From NCBI GenBank assembly GCA_902482615.1, contig CABTAA010000054.1:1-9149 (forward strand): a stretch of DNA of 9,149 nt, read 5' to 3'. This stretch comes from an uncultured Collinsella sp. (GTDB taxonomy: Bacteria > Actinomycetota > Coriobacteriia > Coriobacteriales > Coriobacteriaceae). The stretch's first letter is position 1; each line of letters opens with the position of its first letter. The notes beneath the pieces were generated by a model, which was not told where the DNA came from, ran no database searches, and worked only from the letters and a program-made list of their open reading frames with translations. The position numbers were made by a program, and so were the translations under genes. Below, in pieces: positions 6,544 through 9,149 of the stretch.

Positions 6544-6577
6544 TCGGCGCGGTAGTCCTGCGGGGCTGCCGCGTCGG
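6544..6577 (+). terminator. GC-rich stem-loop after prfC, probable terminator
   Basis: Bases 6545-6555 pair with 6566-6576 in an 11-bp stem including two G-U pairs. The stem starts five bases after the prfC stop. The loop TCCTGCGGGG can pair further within itself. It is followed by TTGCTTGCC, a poor U-tract, so it may act as a weak intrinsic terminator or a 3'-end stabiliser. Confidence 0.45.
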
Positions 6578-6581
6578 TTGC

Positions 6582-6610
6582 TTGCCTGATGCCGTGTGAG
6601 CGGCTATCAT
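6582..6610 (+). promoter_or_regulatory. promoter of the VUT transporter-SDR operon
   Basis: The -35 TTGCCT is at 6582-6587 and the -10 TATCAT at 6605-6610, with an ideal 17-bp spacer. Each box matches the sigma-70 consensus at four or five of six positions. Transcription would start near 6617, giving a leader of about 80 nt before the ATG at 6696. Confidence 0.6.
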
Positions 6611-6639
6611 ACCCACCGTCGTCTCAAGACCGGGGCGTC

Positions 6640-6689
6640 CGAGCAGTTCGGGTCCGATATCCTGCTCGTTAAACCTAAAACCAAAGGAG
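6640..6689 (+). promoter_or_regulatory. structured mRNA leader upstream of VUT gene; possible preQ1-like pseudoknot
   Basis: CGAGCAG (6640-6646) pairs perfectly with CTGCTCG (6662-6668) around a 15-nt loop. An A-rich tail (6669-6685) then runs straight into the ribosome binding site AAAGGAG (6683-6689). Loop bases GGT (6651-6653) can pair with either ACC in the tail (6673-6675 or 6680-6682). Loop TCC (6653-6655) can alternatively pair with GGA of the ribosome binding site. This is the geometry of an H-type pseudoknot translational switch. A competing hairpin (6639-6642 with 6648-6651) exists. The loop does not match the preQ1-I consensus I remember, so riboswitch identity is speculative; the stem and tail are directly visible. 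Confidence 0.4.
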
Positions 6690-6695
6690 TACATA

Positions 6696-7418
6696 ATGAT
6701 CAAGAAGGTCATGGAGGACTACAAGGTCCTGTTGCGGAGCATTCCCGCGGCAACGGTTTCGCTGTTTTTCGTGAGCGTCATCATGATGAACCTGCTGGCC
6801 AACAAAGAGCTTATCAGCCTGCCGTATCTGGCGCTCGATTGCGGCTTTGTGGTGAGCTGGGTTTCGTTTTTGTGCCAGGACATGATCTGCAAGCGCTTTG
6901 GTGCCAAGGCATCCATTAAAATCTCTATCCTCGCGCTGCTGGTCAACCTTGCCGTGAGCCTGTGCTTTTGGGCATGCTCGCTCACGCCCGGCATGTGGGG
7001 CGCTTACTACGACACGGGCATGATCGAGGTCAACACCGCTCTTAACGCCACCATCGGCGGCACCTGGTACGTGGTGCTGGGCTCTTCGCTGGCAATGCTC
7101 GTTTCTGCCGTGGTTAACTCCACGCTCAACCAGTCGCTCGGCCGTATGCTCAAGAAGAACAACTTCGCGAGCTTTGCCTTCCGCTCCTATGTGTCTACGG
7201 GCGTTGGCCAGTTTATCGACAACCTGGTCTTTGCCATTGTGGTAAGCCACACGTTCTTTGGCTGGACGTGGGTACAGGTCCTTATGTGCTCGCTGACCGG
7301 CGCTGTTGCCGAGCTGCTGTGCGAGGTCTTCCTGAGCCCCGTGGGCTACAAGGTCGTGCGTGGCTGGGAGCGTGAGAATGTGGGCGCCGAGTACCTCGAG
7401 CGCCACGCAACCGCCTAA
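6696..7418 (+). CDS. VUT family transporter, putative queuosine precursor transporter (YhhQ-like)
   Basis: The 240-residue membrane protein has about six helices: roughly 17-35, 45-61, 74-96, 122-143, 165-187 and 190-213. Supporting motifs are QDMICKRFGAKAS (61-73), matching the D-x5-FG loop of YhhQ/VUT proteins; STGVGQFIDNLVFA (167-180), the conserved G-Q-x-x-D helix; and the final AELLCEVFLSPVGYKV helix. The family (PF02592, COG1738) imports deazapurine precursors such as preQ0, preQ1 or queuine for tRNA queuosine. The exact substrate here is inference. AAAGGAG lies six bases before the ATG. An SDR gene follows with its ribosome binding site overlapping this stop codon, so the two are translationally linked. 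A structured leader lies upstream. I see no ECF ATPase or queuosine enzymes nearby. Confidence 0.85.
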   Translation: MIKKVMEDYKVLLRSIPAATVSLFFVSVIMMNLLANKELISLPYLALDCGFVVSWVSFLCQDMICKRFGAKASIKISILALLVNLAVSLCFWACSLTPGMWGAYYDTGMIEVNTALNATIGGTWYVVLGSSLAMLVSAVVNSTLNQSLGRMLKKNNFASFAFRSYVSTGVGQFIDNLVFAIVVSHTFFGWTWVQVLMCSLTGAVAELLCEVFLSPVGYKVVRGWERENVGAEYLERHATA

Positions 7419-7427
7419 GGAGCAAGT

Positions 7428-8108
7428 ATGCGGGTTTTGATCACGGGCGCTTCGGGCGGTATCGGAGCCGCGTGCGTGCAGCGCTTTTTGGACGAGGGCC
7501 ACGAGGTCGTGGGCTTTGATCTGCTGCCGGCGGCGATCAAACACGAGCGCTACCGCCATCTGATCGTTGATGTCCGCGAGCCGGACTCGTTTCCAGGCGA
7601 CCTTGAGCCTCAGGTAATCGTGAACGTTGCCGGTACGCAGGATTCGGCCGACGACATCGCTGCCAACCTGTGTGGCACCATCAACGTGACCGAGCGTTAC
7701 GCCTTTGTGGGGGAGGGGCTTGCCGCCAGGCCGGCGCCGGCTATCAAATCCGTGGTCAATGTGGGGTCGGCGAGCGGGCATACGGGATCGGAGTTTCCCG
7801 CCTATGCCGCCAGCAAGGGTGGCGTTATCGCCTACACCAAGAACCTTGCAAACCGTCTGGCGCCGCAGGCCATTGCCAACAGTGTGGACCCGGGTGGCGT
7901 TATCACGCCGCTCAACCGTTGTGTGATGGAAGACGAACACCTGTGGAGCCAGATTATGGAGCTCACGCCGCTTAAGCGCTGGGCCACTGCTCAAGAGATC
8001 GCCGAGTGGATCTACTTTGTGGGCGTGACCAACCGGTTTATGACCGGACAGAGTCTGTTGATCGATGGCGGCGAGGCCGGCCGCACACAATTTATTTGGC
8101 CCGAATAG
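7428..8108 (+). CDS. SDR family NAD(P)-dependent oxidoreductase
   Basis: The 226-residue classical short-chain dehydrogenase has cofactor motif TGASGGIG (6-13) and D31 at the end of the second strand, which favours NAD(H) over NADP(H). VDV (47-49) is followed by NVAG (66-69), a variant of NAG. The active site is Y126-x3-K130 (YAASK) with S114 in GSASG as likely catalytic serine. DPGGV (154-158) matches the P-G segment, and the end TGQSLLIDGG (206-215) is typical. It is slightly shorter than the usual 245-255 because the segment after strand two is compact. The substrate is unknown. The stop of the VUT gene overlaps its ribosome binding site (TAAGGAG, 7416-7422), and a strong terminator follows one base after its stop. 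It therefore forms a two-gene operon with the transporter, which hints at, but does not prove, a role in handling the imported compound. Confidence 0.9.
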   Translation: MRVLITGASGGIGAACVQRFLDEGHEVVGFDLLPAAIKHERYRHLIVDVREPDSFPGDLEPQVIVNVAGTQDSADDIAANLCGTINVTERYAFVGEGLAARPAPAIKSVVNVGSASGHTGSEFPAYAASKGGVIAYTKNLANRLAPQAIANSVDPGGVITPLNRCVMEDEHLWSQIMELTPLKRWATAQEIAEWIYFVGVTNRFMTGQSLLIDGGEAGRTQFIWPE

Positions 8109-8109
8109 G

Positions 8110-8145
8110 AAACGCGCCCGATGGAAAGCCGTCGGGCGCGTTTTT
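8110..8145 (+). terminator. strong intrinsic terminator of the VUT-SDR operon
   Basis: AAACGCGCCCGA (8110-8121) pairs perfectly with TCGGGCGCGTTT (8132-8143). The stem is extended by a T-G and two G-C pairs to about 15 bp around an AAAG tetraloop, and runs into five T's (8141-8145). It begins one base after the SDR stop and lies just beyond the convergent ung stop. The minus-strand T-tract is only three bases, so it serves ung less well. Confidence 0.9.
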
Positions 8146-8158
8146 GATGTATCGATTT

Positions 8159-8884
8159 TTAGCTGATGCAAGTCCAGTTGACGGGGGTCGAGCCGTGCTG
8201 TTCGAGTAGCCGATTGGCGGCAGAGAAGGGGCGCGACCCCATAAAAGCGGGGAGTTCTGCCGTGGCACGGTTGGCCGAAAGCGGCGAGGGGTGCGTGGAG
8301 GCCAGGCAGAACTTGTCGGTTGCCTTGCCCGCACCAGTTGCGTCGAGCTTACCTTCGACCATCTGCTGGGCAAAGCGGCCCCATGCCAAAAAGACTACCG
8401 GCTGGGGCAGCTGGCAGCAGCGTTCGATAACGTAGTCGGTGAGCGTGCTCCAGCCCAGCCTGGCGTGCGAGTTTGCGGCATGTTCGCGCACGGTGAGCGT
8501 AGTGTTGAGGAGCAGGATGCCCTGTTGTGCCCATGGCGTTAGATCTCCCGTGGCGGGAATGGGGCAACCCAGATCGGCTTTGAGTTCCTTATAGATGTTG
8601 CGCAGACTCGGCGGCAACTTGGTTTGCGTCGCGGGGACCGAGAACGACAGCCCCATGGCCTGGTTGGGCCCGTGATAGGGGTCCTGACCCAAGATGACAA
8701 CCTTGACCTGGTCGGCCGGCGTGTAGGCGAGGGCATTGAGGATGTCGTCTTGTGCCGGGTAGATTGTGTGCTCGGCACGCAAAAGGGCGATGCGCTCGAG
8801 CAGCTGGTTCGTAGTGTCACGTACCGGCTGCGGTGCATCGCCCAACCAAGTTGCTATGTTGCGGTTGCGAGTTGCGGTGTCCAT
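8159..8884 (-). CDS. ung: uracil-DNA glycosylase (family 1, UDG)
   Basis: The enzyme excises uracil from DNA arising from cytosine deamination or dUMP incorporation, starting base-excision repair. The 241-residue protein is close to the usual 220-230. It shows the family-1 water-activating motif GQDPYHG (66-72; D68 catalytic, Y70 blocking thymine), F81 in GLSFSV for uracil stacking, and LLLNTTLTV (124-132), whose N127 reads uracil. The minor-groove loop HPSPLSA (198-204) carries catalytic H198. All key residues are present, so it should be active. The start has AAGGAG (complement of 8889-8894) four bases upstream. A TACAAT -10 box lies about 35 bases before the ATG. It is convergent with the SDR gene and follows an EamA-type transporter gene on the same strand. 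Confidence 0.97.
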   Translation of the reverse strand: MDTATRNRNIATWLGDAPQPVRDTTNQLLERIALLRAEHTIYPAQDDILNALAYTPADQVKVVILGQDPYHGPNQAMGLSFSVPATQTKLPPSLRNIYKELKADLGCPIPATGDLTPWAQQGILLLNTTLTVREHAANSHARLGWSTLTDYVIERCCQLPQPVVFLAWGRFAQQMVEGKLDATGAGKATDKFCLASTHPSPLSANRATAELPAFMGSRPFSAANRLLEQHGSTPVNWTCIS

Positions 8885-8919
8885 GGGGCTCCTTTATGGC
8901 AGATGCTCTGTTGGTATCT

Positions 8920-8925
8920 ATTGTA
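8920..8925 (-). promoter_or_regulatory. ung: candidate -10 box for ung
   Basis: On the minus strand TTTACAATAG contains TACAAT, the same -10 type seen before prfC and the ClC gene. It would start transcription about 28 bases before the ATG. No recognisable -35 is found at 16-18 bp. Confidence 0.4.
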
Positions 8926-8972
8926 AAGGCGCACCGGAGACCTTTATGCCGCGGCTGCATAAGGAGTGGGGA

Positions 8973-9149
8973 CTACGAGACGCGCTCGGGCGCTCCTGCC
9001 ATACGAGCCTGTCCATGCGCGCGAAGGCGCGGAAGCTCGACGGTTGCCACCATGACGCCGGTGAGGATGAGAGCGGCGCCAAAGAAGGCGATGGGGCTCA
9101 GGACCTCGCCGACCAGGAAGAACGAGAAGACGGCAGAGCAGACCGGCTC
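8973..9149 (-). CDS. EamA family (DMT superfamily) transporter, C-terminal part
   Basis: The frame read from the window edge gives 58 residues and a TAG stop (8975-8973); the start lies beyond the window. It opens with EPVCSAVFSFFLVGEVLSP, continues through IAFFGAALILTGVMVATVEL, and ends in a short basic tail. This is the classic end of EamA permeases: the E-P-x-x-[SA] helix, the GE-x-L loop, then a final helix beginning G-A-x-L-I-[LI]-x-G. These ten-helix inner-membrane proteins export or import amino acids, metabolites or drugs; the substrate cannot be told. It precedes ung on the same strand with an 88-base gap. Confidence 0.85.
   Translation of the reverse strand, partial: EPVCSAVFSFFLVGEVLSPIAFFGAALILTGVMVATVELPRLRAHGQARMAGAPERVS

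Noticed and set aside
6675..8171. 498-residue open frame on the minus strand opposite the VUT and SDR genes
   Set aside because: It is a shadow frame caused by codon bias. It spans two well-supported genes and the terminator, and its composition (many H, R, D, Q) is not protein-like.
8941..8964. Hairpin between the EamA-type gene and ung (TTATGC 8944-8949 with GCATAA 8957-8962)
   Set aside because: The stem is only six strong pairs, with no T-run on either strand. It may be a weak 3'-end structure but is not supportable as a terminator.
1..9149. Possible CRISPR array, tRNA, rRNA, insertion sequence, prophage or defence island
   Set aside because: No spaced direct-repeat array, cloverleaf, transposase, integrase or toxin/antitoxin-like pair was found on reading both strands. 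The genes are ordinary chromosomal types.

Overview
This is a GC-rich bacterial window (roughly 60% GC by eye). Genes are tightly packed with strong Shine-Dalgarno sites, and the intergenic spaces are short. The gene set, the codon preference (CTG, GGC, GAG, CGC) and the recurring GCTACAAT-type -10 boxes suggest a gut Actinomycetota of the class Coriobacteriia, most likely Collinsella or a close relative. That placement is inference from recall, not from a search. I see no integrase, transposase, rRNA, tRNA or CRISPR array, so this reads as ordinary chromosome.

Left part (1-2644, all plus strand): the last codons of an unidentified gene; a 76-nt nested palindrome resembling a REP/BIME-type dispersed repeat; a minimal two-helix potassium channel; a LOG-family nucleotide phosphoribohydrolase; and a divergent ClC-family anion channel or transporter with its own promoter.

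Middle part (2730-4710, minus strand): a three-gene GntR (YtrA-type) / ABC ATPase / ABC-2 permease operon. It is read leftwards from an AT-rich control region holding GTGTATA/TATACAC repeats. The ATPase and permease genes overlap by ATGA. This is the usual layout of a self-repressed, envelope-stress or drug-responsive ABC exporter. Divergent to it on the plus strand is prfC (release factor 3, 4926-6539), which ends in a GC-rich hairpin.

Right part (6582-9149): a well-formed promoter precedes a roughly 80-nt leader with a 7-bp hairpin and an A-rich tail running into the ribosome binding site. It leads into a two-gene operon for a VUT/YhhQ-family (queuosine-precursor type) transporter and a short-chain dehydrogenase, closed by a strong intrinsic terminator. 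Facing it on the minus strand are ung (uracil-DNA glycosylase) and, cut by the window edge, the last two membrane helices of an EamA-type (DMT) transporter.

The items most worth a second look are the possible preQ1-like leader of the VUT-SDR operon, the ClC protein lacking the internal proton glutamate, the 27-nt-phased palindromic repeat, and the GntR operator. Nothing here is clearly a new defence or mobile system.
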